Source of the DNA: Mediterraneibacter hominis
Lineage (GTDB): Bacteria > Bacillota > Clostridia > Lachnospirales > Lachnospiraceae
DNA length: 64,000 nucleotides
Direction of reading: 5' to 3'
Assembly (NCBI RefSeq): GCF_014287475.1
Contig: NZ_JACOPF010000001.1
Location: 1,550,001-1,614,000, forward strand
In this document: one piece after another, positions 17,646 to 26,144 of the stretch
How the letters are laid out: each line of letters begins with the position of its first letter
How positions within the stretch are numbered: the stretch's first letter is position 1
Program-made: the position numbers and the translations under genes
The notes under the pieces: generated by a model
Seen by the model: the letters and a program-made list of their open reading frames with translations, nothing else
Database searches by the model: none
What the model was told of the DNA's origin: nothing

Positions 17646-18530
17646 TTACAGCATCTCATTGATCGATTCTGAAATTGCAGCCGCAGGCGCAGCATCAATG
17701 ATCACATACTGAATATTTCCGTTTAGCATATCCTGTACGGCCAGAGAGCCACTCTTATATGTCTGGCATTTTGCCGGAAGTCCCGCAAATCCAAGATCTT
17801 CACTGCCTTCTACATAGCTCTGCCCCGTTGTTCCCTGCTGTACGCCAACTACATCTGATTCTTTCAGCTCGTTCAGCTTTGCCGCTACTGCTTCTGCATC
17901 CTTGCAGTCGTCAAACTCTGTATTGTCACTCGGCACGATCAGACGCTGTGAAGCCTGATAATAAGAATCCGAGAATGTTACATATTCCTTCCTGTCCTCG
18001 CTGATTGTCAAACCGGCCATTGCAATATCACATTTCTGCTGTCCTACTGAAAGACATACAGCATCGAAATCCATATTCTGAATCACAAGCTCTTTTCCCA
18101 GCTTATCTGCCAGTAATGAAGCAATTTCCATATCTATTCCATAATAGTCTTCGCCTTTTGTATATTCGAACGGCTCAAAAGCTGCGTTTGTTGCAACTAC
18201 AAGCTGATCCTTAGATTCGTCCAGCTTCGCAGATTTTACTGCCTCCGGTTCACCGCCGCCAAAATATTTGTCACAGATTTCATCCAGTGTTCCGTCCTCT
18301 TTAATTTCAGCAATAAATGCATTTACTTCTTCTAAAAGCTCCGGCTGGTTTTTATCTATACCAAAAGCGTACTCTTCATTTGTAAGGTCAATATCGATTA
18401 CCTTTGCTGATACTGCCCCGCCCTTTTCATCCTCTGAACCACCACTTTTTCCTTCGTCCTTGCTGCCACATCCAACAACCATACCGGTTGCAAGAGCTAC
18501 TGTCAGACACAGTGCTAAAAACTTCTTCAT
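17646..18530 (-). CDS. amino-acid ABC transporter binding lipoprotein, apparently circularly permuted
   Basis: Lipoprotein (294 residues) with a signal peptide and lipobox (MVVGC, Cys near residue 21). It belongs to the family 3 solute-binding proteins, but the order of its parts is changed. Residues about 44-95 (IDIDLTNEEYAFGIDKNQPE, EVNAFIAEIKEDGTLDEICD, KYFG) correspond to the usual C-terminal end of the family. The usual N-terminal start (QLVVATNAAFEPFEY) comes only after them. The protein ends at VIIDAAPAAAISESINEML, where normal members would continue into the moved segment. Start ATG at 18530 after GGAGG. It should bind the transporter's amino acid; the ligand is unknown. Confidence 0.88.
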   Translation of the reverse strand: MKKFLALCLTVALATGMVVGCGSKDEGKSGGSEDEKGGAVSAKVIDIDLTNEEYAFGIDKNQPELLEEVNAFIAEIKEDGTLDEICDKYFGGGEPEAVKSAKLDESKDQLVVATNAAFEPFEYTKGEDYYGIDMEIASLLADKLGKELVIQNMDFDAVCLSVGQQKCDIAMAGLTISEDRKEYVTFSDSYYQASQRLIVPSDNTEFDDCKDAEAVAAKLNELKESDVVGVQQGTTGQSYVEGSEDLGFAGLPAKCQTYKSGSLAVQDMLNGNIQYVIIDAAPAAAISESINEML

Positions 18531-18640
18531 CGTTCTCTCCTCCAATTTTATCTTTCATTCTGCATAATAATACAGCTCATCTTCATAATTTTAACATGTT
18601 TTTACGAAAAATCAACCCTTATACTGCATTTAATACATCT

Positions 18641-19468
18641 TTATGCAAGGAATGCTATCAGGCCAAAATATAAAAACACAACGATTCCCAAAGCGATTCT
18701 GTAATATCCAAATACTTTGAAATCATGGTTTTGTATGTACTTCATCAAAAATTTAATAGCAAAGATGGACACAAGGAAGGAAATCAGCATTCCCAACAAA
18801 AGTAAAAATACTTCCATCCCCGTAAATCCCAGTCCAAAGTGCCTCAGCTTTACCAGGCTTGCTCCAAACATTGCCGGAATCGCCAGAAAGAATGTAAATT
18901 CAGCCGCAACGCTTCGCGCAGTCCCTAAAATCAAGGCTCCCACTATTGTTGCACCAGACCGGGAGGTTCCCGGAATCATCGCCAGCATCTGAAATACCCC
19001 GATAATAAGCACCGTAGGGATCGTCAGCTGTGATATTTTGTTAATCTTTGGGGTTTTTCCCTTATGATAGTTCTCTACTATAATAAACAGAATACCATAT
19101 ACAATTAACATAGCTGCAACTACATAAGAATTGTTGAACTTTTCTTCAATAAAGTCATTGAACAGGATGCCTACCACACCTGCCGGAATAGAACCAATGA
19201 CAACTTTTATCCAGAGCTGAATCGTCATCATTTTCTGCTTTTGCGTTTTCTTCGGCGAAAACGGATTCAGACGGTGAAAATAAATAACAACCACTGCCAT
19301 GATGGAGCCTAACTGTACCAGAACATTAAACATATCCATAAAGGACTGGCTCACTTTCAGATTTACAAACTCCTCCACAAGAATTAAATGTCCAGTGCTG
19401 CTTATGGGGAGCCACTCTGTAATCCCCTGCACGATTCCTAATATTATGACCTTTAATGCCTCTAACAT
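18641..19468 (-). CDS. uppP: undecaprenyl-diphosphate phosphatase
   Basis: BacA/UppP membrane enzyme (275 residues) that recycles undecaprenyl pyrophosphate to the monophosphate carrier for peptidoglycan and surface polymers; overproduction gives bacitracin resistance. The two signature segments are intact: [20 protein letters not shown] near the N-terminus and [18 protein letters not shown] in the middle. About eight helices. It lies 12 bp after the Cof-type HAD gene and is probably co-transcribed with it. The 110 bp after it hold the start region of the binding-protein operon. Confidence 0.95.
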   Translation of the reverse strand: MLEALKVIILGIVQGITEWLPISSTGHLILVEEFVNLKVSQSFMDMFNVLVQLGSIMAVVVIYFHRLNPFSPKKTQKQKMMTIQLWIKVVIGSIPAGVVGILFNDFIEEKFNNSYVVAAMLIVYGILFIIVENYHKGKTPKINKISQLTIPTVLIIGVFQMLAMIPGTSRSGATIVGALILGTARSVAAEFTFFLAIPAMFGASLVKLRHFGLGFTGMEVFLLLLGMLISFLVSIFAIKFLMKYIQNHDFKVFGYYRIALGIVVFLYFGLIAFLA

Positions 19469-19480
19469 GCTTTTCCTCCT

Positions 19481-20308
19481 CTAAAGAACAAATTTCTCAA
19501 TCGCCTTTGCCGCGCCCTCTTCTTCATTCGTTCCCGTAATATAATCTGCCGCTTTTTTTACCTGCTCTTCTGCATTTTCCATCGCCACGCCCAGCCCGAC
19601 TTCCTTAAGCATAGCTTCGTCGTTATCCCCGTCTCCGCATGCCATAATTTCTTCCCGTTCAATTCCAAGCATCTTGCCCAATTCTACAAGCGCCATCCCT
19701 TTATTCACGCCTGCACCATTTATTTCTATATTATATCCGAGAGAACCAACCAGAACGATCTCCTTATCCTGCTCCAGTTCCTTCCATGCCCTCGCTCTTT
19801 CTTCCATATCTGCGAACAATATCTGTGTTTTATCAACTGGTTTATTCAGTTGTCCTAAAAATGTCATAATATCTGGCACTGTTATTCTCGTAGAACGAAC
19901 ATACTTCCACATATGTGGATCTTTATGGTACTGGTATATCTTCTCAAATTGTTCTTCTTCTATATAGCCCCTGTTCTCAAAGTACACCTCTTGTAATGTA
20001 TCATATTTCCGCGCGGTTTCCAATATTTTTTTTGCTTTTTCAACGGGAAGCAGATGTTCGATCAATGCCTTCTGTGTTTTGGTCTCTATCACTCTTGCCC
20101 CATTGGAGGTCACTGCATAGCGCATCCCCGTCAGGTCTTTCAGTTCGTCTGGAATCCCCGACCAGGGACGACCTGTGGCGACTAATACAACTACCCCTTT
20201 GTCAATTGCCCTTTGGAGCACTTCTCTTGTATATGGAAGTATTTCTTTCTTATTATTGAACAGTGTCCCATCCAAATCCAATCCAATCATTTTAATCTTT
20301 TTCTTCAT
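19481..20308 (-). CDS. Cof-type HAD-superfamily phosphatase
   Basis: Cytosolic HAD hydrolase (275 residues) of the Cof/YidA subfamily. Motif I DLDGTLF with both catalytic Asp lies near residue 9, motif II in VLVATGRPW, and motif IV GDGDNDEAML near the C-terminus; a type IIB cap lies between. Members dephosphorylate sugar phosphates or cofactors such as FMN and PLP. The frame is open for 33 codons upstream, but the ATG at 20308 has AAAGGAAAG before it and begins at the fold. Substrate not predictable. Confidence 0.9.
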   Translation of the reverse strand: MKKKIKMIGLDLDGTLFNNKKEILPYTREVLQRAIDKGVVVLVATGRPWSGIPDELKDLTGMRYAVTSNGARVIETKTQKALIEHLLPVEKAKKILETARKYDTLQEVYFENRGYIEEEQFEKIYQYHKDPHMWKYVRSTRITVPDIMTFLGQLNKPVDKTQILFADMEERARAWKELEQDKEIVLVGSLGYNIEINGAGVNKGMALVELGKMLGIEREEIMACGDGDNDEAMLKEVGLGVAMENAEEQVKKAADYITGTNEEEGAAKAIEKFVL

Positions 20309-20466
20309 CTTATGCTTTCCTTTCTTAAGAATTCTTTCTCTGTCATTTCCTTCTCTTCTTCCCTGAATTACAAGTAGTAGTCTTTTTGTATACGCTTCCA
20401 AAAGCATGAAACTCTTGGCTGTAGACGGGATATTTCTAAAAAATCTATAACATATTCTATCAAAAT

Positions 20467-20495
20467 TTGCCTAATAACGCAATTTATAGTATAAT
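20467..20495 (+). promoter_or_regulatory. promoter of cell-wall hydrolase gene
   Basis: TTGCCT (20467-20472), 17 bp, TATAAT (20490-20495). The start codon is 275 bp further on, so the 166-bp palindromic repeat lies inside the transcribed leader. Confidence 0.6.
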
Positions 20496-20511
20496 AGCTT
20501 CCGTACAAGTT

Positions 20512-20677
20512 GTAACAGTTCAGCCCGCGCCATTCGTAAAACCGCACTGCGTGCTTATCGTGGCTACCGCCACCGTTTTACTCATTGATGGGCGCTTAAG
20601 CTCATACAGATGTACGCTCGCAAAAACATGCAAGCATGGTTTTATGCTTCCCGCACACTGTATGGCTGAACTATTAC
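20512..20677. repeat. dispersed palindromic repeat, full 166-bp copy
   Basis: Begins GTAACAGTTCAGCCCGCGCC and ends CTGTATGGCTGAACTATTAC, giving 14-bp inverted ends with one mismatch. It is nearly the reverse complement of the copy at 53521. It contains short internal stems such as GTGGCTACCGCCAC. No transposase; MITE- or REP-like. Confidence 0.8.
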
Positions 20678-20769
20678 TACAAGTTTACTCTCTCTTTTTA
20701 AAGGCATATATAGCCAGTAGGAGGGAGTATCTGATAGAAAATAATCAGATACAGAAAGGAATTGAAAAT

Positions 20770-21843
20770 ATGGAATTGCATTCAAAGCGCATGCTTCGTA
20801 CAGGTGTTATTCTAGTATGCTGCCTCGTACTCGTACTTTCCCTTTTTCCCGCATATGCAGAAGATTCGGAAAGCCTGGAAAGCAAAACCTCCGAACTTGA
20901 AAATCAATTATCCGGTATAAATCAGGAAATGGTTTCAATCAGCGAGGAGATCTCTACTATAGAGATGCAGGTTGAAATCACAAACGGTGAAATCCAAAGA
21001 ACAGAAGAATCTTTGCAGACCGCCGAAGAAAATGAGGCCAAACAGTACGCCAATATGAAAACCCGTATTAAATATATGTATGAAAATGGGGATGCATCAC
21101 TGTTAGAATGGCTTTGTTCCGCCGAAAATCTGTCAGATTTCTTAAACAAAGCAGACTTCATCCAGAATATCAGCGATTATGACCGCAATATGTTGTTAGA
21201 GCTCCAGGAAACACAGCAGCAGATTGCAGATCAGAAGGAAACATTGGAGACCCAGCAGACCTCCCTGACAGAGCTTCAAACCAGTTTGGAGACGCAGCAG
21301 GCACAGCTTCAGGCAAAGGCGGAGGCTACTTCTACGGATTTAGCCCAGTTCCAGACACAATTAGAACAAGCCAGAGCACAGGAGGCGGCAGCAGCAGCGG
21401 CAGCGCAGCAGCAGGCTGCGCAGGAAACAGGTTCTTCTAATGTAAATGGTTCCTATGATGATACAATCATAAACGGCGGAGGCTCTGTTGTAGCAGAAGA
21501 TGAGGTCACTCTGCTGGCGGCATTGATTCAATGCGAAGCCTATCAGGATTATGATTGTCTCCTTGCAGTTGCAACAGTAATCATGAATCGTGTCGCTGAT
21601 CCCAGGTTTGGGAATACTATCACAGAGGTTATCTATGCAAGCGGACAGTTTGAACCCGTCTGGACCGGTCGCCTGGATGAAGTCCTGTTACAGGGACCTA
21701 CCTCCCTTTCCATGCAGGTCGCACAGGATGCTGTGAACGGCGCGCGGCTGGCTGCTGTAGCTGACTGTTATTACTTCCTGTACGCGGGCACCGGACATCC
21801 CGGAATCAATATAGGAAATAATGTATTCTTCCCGAGCTGGTAA
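20770..21843 (+). CDS. secreted cell-wall hydrolase with coiled coil and SleB-type domain
   Basis: Exported protein of 357 residues. A signal peptide (about 1-33, ending AYAED) is followed by a long coiled coil of about 200 residues (CwlO/PcsB-like) rich in Gln, Glu and Ala, then a short linker. The C-terminal 120 residues match the SleB/Hydrolase_2 family (LLAALIQCEAYQDYDCLLAV, ATVIMNRVADPRF, FEPVWTGRLDE, CYYFLYAGTGHP), which cuts peptidoglycan. The ATG at 20770 with AAAGGA upstream is the start; the frame continues up into the palindromic repeat but that part is not credible. The coiled coil may control access to the catalytic domain. Role in growth or sporulation is not decided. Confidence 0.88.
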   Translation: MELHSKRMLRTGVILVCCLVLVLSLFPAYAEDSESLESKTSELENQLSGINQEMVSISEEISTIEMQVEITNGEIQRTEESLQTAEENEAKQYANMKTRIKYMYENGDASLLEWLCSAENLSDFLNKADFIQNISDYDRNMLLELQETQQQIADQKETLETQQTSLTELQTSLETQQAQLQAKAEATSTDLAQFQTQLEQARAQEAAAAAAAQQQAAQETGSSNVNGSYDDTIINGGGSVVAEDEVTLLAALIQCEAYQDYDCLLAVATVIMNRVADPRFGNTITEVIYASGQFEPVWTGRLDEVLLQGPTSLSMQVAQDAVNGARLAAVADCYYFLYAGTGHPGINIGNNVFFPSW

Positions 21844-21853
21844 ATTGACGAAA

Positions 21854-21985
21854 TATAAAGTTAATTGACGAAAAGATTTGCACAAGAGGGCGTGTATTAC
21901 AACGTTCGTCAAGGCTTCGCCGGAATTCCTCACTTTTGCAACACACGCCCTCTTGCGCTTACACTTTCGCCAGCTTAAGTTTATA
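21854..21985. repeat. large imperfect palindrome A
   Basis: Arms of about 40 bp: TATAAAGTTAATTGACGAAA with CAAGAGGGCGTGT on the left, ACACGCCCTCTTG ending AGTTTATA on the right. It directly follows the hydrolase stop codon. First of four successive hairpin-forming segments in a 577-bp gap (21844-22420) without a gene. Confidence 0.7.
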
Positions 21986-21994
21986 ATTTCAGAC

Positions 21995-22090
21995 AAAAAA
22001 GAACCGACTTCACGCTGCTATACATTTCCAATCGGAAGCAAACAAATTTTTCTGGTTGGGAACTCGTGGTAGAGTGAAGTCGATTTTTTT
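21995..22090 (+). terminator. hairpin B with T-run
   Basis: CGACTTCAC (around 22005) pairs with GTGAAGTCG (22074-22082), and a run of T follows, so it can end the hydrolase transcript. The loop is large (about 60 bases), which is unusual. Confidence 0.5.
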
Positions 22091-22155
22091 CATGAAATTT
22101 AACTAACAAAGTGCCTTCCGAATGGCGAGGGAAAAACTTCTGACTGAAAGTGACA

Positions 22156-22216
22156 GCAAAAAACACTGTGTCAGATAAGCGGGTCCTGCCCTGTGTTCTG
22201 ATACAGTGTTTTTTGC
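22156..22216. terminator. hairpin C, bidirectional terminator-like
   Basis: GCAAAAAACACTGT (22156-22169) is exactly complementary to ACAGTGTTTTTTGC (22203-22216), with a nested TCAGA/TCTGA pair. The A- and T-runs flank the stem on both strands. Confidence 0.65.
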
Positions 22217-22326
22217 GTACCTTCTGTTAAAGCTTTTCTTTCAGACGAGGAAGGTATTTTTGTCAACTTCCGCAGTGCCAGCTCAATTCCGCATACGCTT
22301 CATTTCGCTATCGGCAGTCGCCGAAT

Positions 22327-22389
22327 GAAAAGAAGCAGACAAACTTCTGTTTACATGCGAGCATGCCACAGAGTTTGTCTGTTCTTTTC
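22327..22389. repeat. hairpin D, long stem before choline-kinase-like gene end
   Basis: A 23-base left arm (22327-22349, GAAAAGAAGCAGACAAAC plus CTTCTG) pairs with 22369-22389 except for two single-base bulges. The loop holds CATGC-GAG-CATG. It ends 31 bp before the stop codon of the convergent gene at 22421. Confidence 0.65.
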
Positions 22390-22420
22390 GCACTGCTTGT
22401 TGCTTCGTTAAATTTATATT

Positions 22421-23176
22421 CTATTGATAATCAATAATATCAATCCATTTCATCAGAAATTCTTTTTCTAATTCGTTGTCTTTGGCAAGCTGTGCCCCTG
22501 CTACAATCGGAAGCCACTGCTGTACGTACTGTCTTGGGGTATCGCTCTTTTGACAGAATAGTTTCATATACAAATCTGCGGTGTCCTGATCCTTCAGCGC
22601 AAACAGAAGATATGTCATTGCCGCGTCTGCGCTCGCGTTTCCCTGTGTCGCATGCGCCCAGTCGACAACGGTCATCTTTCCATTTTTCCCTACAATTACG
22701 TTGCTTGGATTAAAATCACCGTGGCACACTTTATTGTGCTTCGGCATACTTTCAAGGCGTGTCAGCAGCTCATATCTGTTTGTTGCGTCCAGTTCTTTCA
22801 GGCTGTTAATCTGACGTACCAGCTTATCCTTCATTCCTTTTAACAGCGGGGAGGTCTTTTTATGGATTTCCAACTGTAAATCTACAAAGTCTTCCATATA
22901 CTTCTCCAGATTTTTCTTGTCGGATTCCATCATCTCTTCCAGTGTCTTTCCATCTTTATACTCAATTGCAATTGCCCACTTCTTATCCACCTGGAACACT
23001 TCTTTCACCTTAGGTATATCCAGACCTGTCTCCTCTATCCGAGCAGTAATCAGGGCTTCATTAAATACATCTGATTTTGGATGAGACTCCTCGAAAACTT
23101 TTACAATTGCATCCTCACATTTATACACTTCTTTATAAGGGCGTTTCACAATGAGTTCTTTGTTTTCTAATTTCAT
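22421..23176 (-). CDS. choline kinase/APH-family phosphotransferase
   Basis: Cytosolic kinase-like protein (251 residues) of the aminoglycoside phosphotransferase/choline kinase superfamily. The catalytic motif HGDFNPSNVIV is at residues 152-162 and the metal-binding VDWAHATQGN follows about 12 residues later. The N-terminal lobe is short. The ATG at 23176 lies 9 bases after AAAAGGAGG; an ATG three codons earlier is too close to that site. Members phosphorylate small alcohols such as choline, ethanolamine or methylthioribose, or antibiotics. With no neighbouring pathway genes the substrate stays open. Confidence 0.85.
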   Translation of the reverse strand: MKLENKELIVKRPYKEVYKCEDAIVKVFEESHPKSDVFNEALITARIEETGLDIPKVKEVFQVDKKWAIAIEYKDGKTLEEMMESDKKNLEKYMEDFVDLQLEIHKKTSPLLKGMKDKLVRQINSLKELDATNRYELLTRLESMPKHNKVCHGDFNPSNVIVGKNGKMTVVDWAHATQGNASADAAMTYLLFALKDQDTADLYMKLFCQKSDTPRQYVQQWLPIVAGAQLAKDNELEKEFLMKWIDIIDYQ

Positions 23177-23239
23177 ATGGCACATCCTCCTTTTCCGGAT
23201 ATTCTTTTTTCGCTTCTATATCCTTTTTGAATTGCCCTT

Positions 23240-23280
23240 ATTATACAACAACTCCCGGGACAATGTAAGCCCCGGGAGTT
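23240..23280 (-). promoter_or_regulatory. promoter with overlapping palindrome before APH-family gene
   Basis: On the minus strand TTACAT (23263-23268), 17 bp and TATAAT (23240-23245) precede the gene. The exact inverted repeat AACTCCCGGG (23250-23259) / CCCGGGAGTT (23271-23280) covers the spacer and -35. It could be an operator, or the 3' hairpin of adhE, which ends at 23330. Confidence 0.55.
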
Positions 23281-23329
23281 AATTTTGTGCAATTTTTAAC
23301 TAACTTTTTCCACTTTAAAAGATTGTTAA

Positions 23330-25948
23330 TTATTTGCCATAGTAGCATTTCAGATAAATTTCTTTGATTTCCTTCATCAGCGGATATCTCGGGTTTGCGC
23401 CCGTACACTGGTCATTGAATGCCTGTTCACACATTTCATCCAATGTATCCAGGAAATACTTTTCGTCAATGCCATAGTCTTTGATTGTCTTCTTAATTCC
23501 TATCTTCTCTTTCAGATCCTCCAGCTTTGCAAGGAAGTTTTCGAATACTTCTTTGTCATCTTTTCCGGTGCAGCCTGCAAAGCGTCCTAATTCTGCGTAT
23601 CTTGCAAGCGCATGTGGATATTGATACTGTGAGAATGTCCCCATCTTTGTTGGAGCCTCTGCCGCGTTATATCTCATAACTTCCGTCAGGAGAACTGCAT
23701 TTGCAACACCATGCGGCAGATGATGGAATGCTCCCAGTTTATGAGCCATAGAATGATTTACGCCCAGGAAAGCATTTGCAAATGCCATACCTGCCAGACA
23801 GGATGCATTCGCCATCTCTTCACGCGCTTTCGGGTCATTTGCTCCGTTCTCATAGGCTGACGGAAGATTTTCAAATACCATCTTTACCGCCTTCATTGCA
23901 AGACCGTCAGTGTAATCTGTCGCCATGATAGACACATATGCTTCAATCGCGTGTGTCATAACGTCGATACCAGAAGCACTTGTCAGTCCTTTTGGCTGTG
24001 TCATCATGTTGTCTACGTCTACAATCGCCATATTCGGAAGCAGGGCATAATCAGCAATCGGCCATTTTACTCCTGTGTCCGCGTCTGTAATAATTGCAAA
24101 CGGAGTCACCTCTGAACCTGTTCCTGAAGATGTAGGAATCGCTACAAAGTATGCTTTCTCACCCATTTTCGGGAAAGTAAATACTCTCTTTCTGATATCC
24201 ATGAAGTCCATCGCCATATCTTCAAAATCAGCTTCCGGATGTTCATACATAATCCACATAATCTTTGCTGCATCCATTGCAGAGCCGCCGCCCAGAGCAA
24301 TGATTGTATCTGGTTCAAACTGCCGCATCTGGTCTACGCCCTTCTGTGCGCACTGCAGAGTCGGATCTGGAGCAACCTCGAAGAAGCATGTATGCTGAAT
24401 TCCCATCTCATCTAATTTTTCTTCAATTGGATTTACATATCCATTTTTGTACAGGAAAGAGTCTGTAACAATAAATGCTTTTTTCTTGTGCAGAACAGTT
24501 CCAAGCTCATCCAGTGCCACCGGCATACAGCCTTTCTTAAAGTATACTTTTTCAGGTGTTCTAAACCACAGCATATTCTCTCTCCTCTCAGCGACTGTCT
24601 TTACATTCAGCAGGTGTTTTACTCCTACGTTTTCAGATACGGAGTTTCCGCCCCATGAACCACATCCAAGTGTCAGAGATGGAGCCAGTTTGAAGTTATA
24701 AAGATCACCGATACCACCATGGGAGGATGGAGTGTTAATCAATACACGGCATGTTTTCATTGCTGCTGCGTGCTTTTCAATTTTTTCTTTCTCTGCCGGA
24801 TGTACATACAGAGAAGCTGTGTGTCCATATCCGCCGTCAGCTACCAACTGCGCTGCTTTCTCAAGTGCTTCGTCAAATGTTTTCGCTCTATACATACCAA
24901 GTACAGGAGATAATTTTTCATGGGCAAATTCTTCTGATATATCCACAGATTCTACTTCACCAATTAGAATCTTTGTGTCTTCAGGAACATCAACGCCCGC
25001 CATCTTAGCGATCTCATAAGCTGATTTTCCTGGAATTTTACTGTTTAGCGCGCCATTGATAATGATTGTTTTACGCACTTTGTCAAGTTCTGCACCCTTT
25101 TTCAAGAAATAGCAGCCGCGGTATGCGAATTCTTTTTTTACCTCGTCATATATACTGTCTAAAACAGTGACAGACTGCTCAGAAGCACATATCATACCAT
25201 TGTCAAAGGTCTTAGAATGGATAATGGAATTTACCGCCATTCTCACATCCGCAGTATCATCAATGATAACGGGTGTATTTCCTGCACCTACGCCAAGAGC
25301 CGGTTTTCCGGATGAATACGCTGCCTTTACCATTCCCGGACCGCCTGTTGCAAGGATAATATCGGATTCTTTCATTACCATGTTTGTCAGTTCCAGTGAA
25401 GGAGCATCAATCCATCCAATAATTCCCTCCGGAGCCCCTGCCTTTACTGCTGCGTCCAAAACTACTTTTGCTGCCGCAATCGTACAAGCCTTTGCAGCCG
25501 GATGCGGACTGATGATAATTGCGTTTCTTGTCTTTAAACAAATCAGTGTTTTAAAGATAGCTGTAGATGTCGGATTTGTCGTAGGAATAACTGCTGCCAC
25601 AAGTCCGATTGGTTCAGCCACTTTTTTGATTCCGTAAGCCGCATCTTCTTCAATAATTCCGCAGGTCTTTGTATCCTTATATGCGTTGTAAATATACTCT
25701 GCCGCATAATGATTTTTGATAACCTTATCCTCTACGATACCTCTCTGTGTCTCTTCCACTGCCATTTTTGCAAGTGGAATTCTCTGCTTGTTTGCCGCCA
25801 TAGCAGCCTCATAGAAAATTTTATCTACTTGTTCCTGTGAAAATGTAGCAAAAATCTTCTGTGCTTCGCGCATCGCTTTCATTTTTGCTTCCAGTGTCTC
25901 TACACTGTCAACAACATCCGGCACTACAACTTTCTCTTTTTTCGCCAT
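23330..25948 (-). CDS. adhE: bifunctional acetaldehyde-CoA/alcohol dehydrogenase
   Basis: 872-residue AdhE that reduces acetyl-CoA to acetaldehyde and then ethanol with two NADH, the main electron sink in mixed-acid fermenters; the family assembles into cytosolic spirosome filaments. The N-terminal aldehyde dehydrogenase half holds the catalytic Cys in FDNGMICASEQS (near 252) and GVGAGNTPVI. The C-terminal iron alcohol dehydrogenase half holds IALGGGSAMDAAK, PTSSGTGSEVTPFA and the metal site NHSMAHKLGAFHHLPHG. Full length. A near-consensus promoter with a Rex-like site lies upstream, so induction at high NADH is expected. Confidence 0.97.
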   Translation of the reverse strand: MAKKEKVVVPDVVDSVETLEAKMKAMREAQKIFATFSQEQVDKIFYEAAMAANKQRIPLAKMAVEETQRGIVEDKVIKNHYAAEYIYNAYKDTKTCGIIEEDAAYGIKKVAEPIGLVAAVIPTTNPTSTAIFKTLICLKTRNAIIISPHPAAKACTIAAAKVVLDAAVKAGAPEGIIGWIDAPSLELTNMVMKESDIILATGGPGMVKAAYSSGKPALGVGAGNTPVIIDDTADVRMAVNSIIHSKTFDNGMICASEQSVTVLDSIYDEVKKEFAYRGCYFLKKGAELDKVRKTIIINGALNSKIPGKSAYEIAKMAGVDVPEDTKILIGEVESVDISEEFAHEKLSPVLGMYRAKTFDEALEKAAQLVADGGYGHTASLYVHPAEKEKIEKHAAAMKTCRVLINTPSSHGGIGDLYNFKLAPSLTLGCGSWGGNSVSENVGVKHLLNVKTVAERRENMLWFRTPEKVYFKKGCMPVALDELGTVLHKKKAFIVTDSFLYKNGYVNPIEEKLDEMGIQHTCFFEVAPDPTLQCAQKGVDQMRQFEPDTIIALGGGSAMDAAKIMWIMYEHPEADFEDMAMDFMDIRKRVFTFPKMGEKAYFVAIPTSSGTGSEVTPFAIITDADTGVKWPIADYALLPNMAIVDVDNMMTQPKGLTSASGIDVMTHAIEAYVSIMATDYTDGLAMKAVKMVFENLPSAYENGANDPKAREEMANASCLAGMAFANAFLGVNHSMAHKLGAFHHLPHGVANAVLLTEVMRYNAAEAPTKMGTFSQYQYPHALARYAELGRFAGCTGKDDKEVFENFLAKLEDLKEKIGIKKTIKDYGIDEKYFLDTLDEMCEQAFNDQCTGANPRYPLMKEIKEIYLKCYYGK

Positions 25949-26002
25949 TTCAGTAATCCTCCTGTAATTGAAAATAATAAACTTTTCCTAACCACAATTC
26001 TC

Positions 26003-26031
26003 AGTATACATGGTTGTTAAATAATTGTCAA
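26003..26031 (-). promoter_or_regulatory. adhE promoter
   Basis: On the minus strand TTGACA (26026-26031), 17 bp and TATACT (26003-26008): a near-perfect sigma-A promoter about 55 bp before the start codon. Confidence 0.8.
26014..26031. promoter_or_regulatory. candidate Rex (redox repressor) operator
   Basis: TTGTTAA-ATAA-TTGTCAA fits the Rex consensus TTGTTAA-N4-TTAACAA at all positions of one half and five of seven in the other. It covers the -35 and spacer of the adhE promoter, the expected place for NADH-relieved repression. Confidence 0.65.
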
Positions 26032-26095
26032 TATGCCATTTGTCAACACTTTAACGTTATTTTTTTAACATTATTTGTGCATTTTATACAAATAG

Positions 26096-26119
26096 AAAAA
26101 GGAGGTCTCCCTCCTTTTT
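26096..26119 (-). terminator. terminator of the GH106-like/two-component operon
   Basis: AAAAAGGAGG (26096-26105) pairs with CCTCCTTTTT (26110-26119) around a 4-base loop, 26 bp after the response-regulator stop codon. Confidence 0.85.
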
Positions 26120-26144
26120 CCAATGTCAGTAATCTATCAATTAT

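Noticed and set aside
20467..20769. N-terminal extension of the cell-wall hydrolase from a TTG
   Set aside because: It would translate the palindromic repeat and hide the signal peptide; the ATG at 20770 has a ribosome site.
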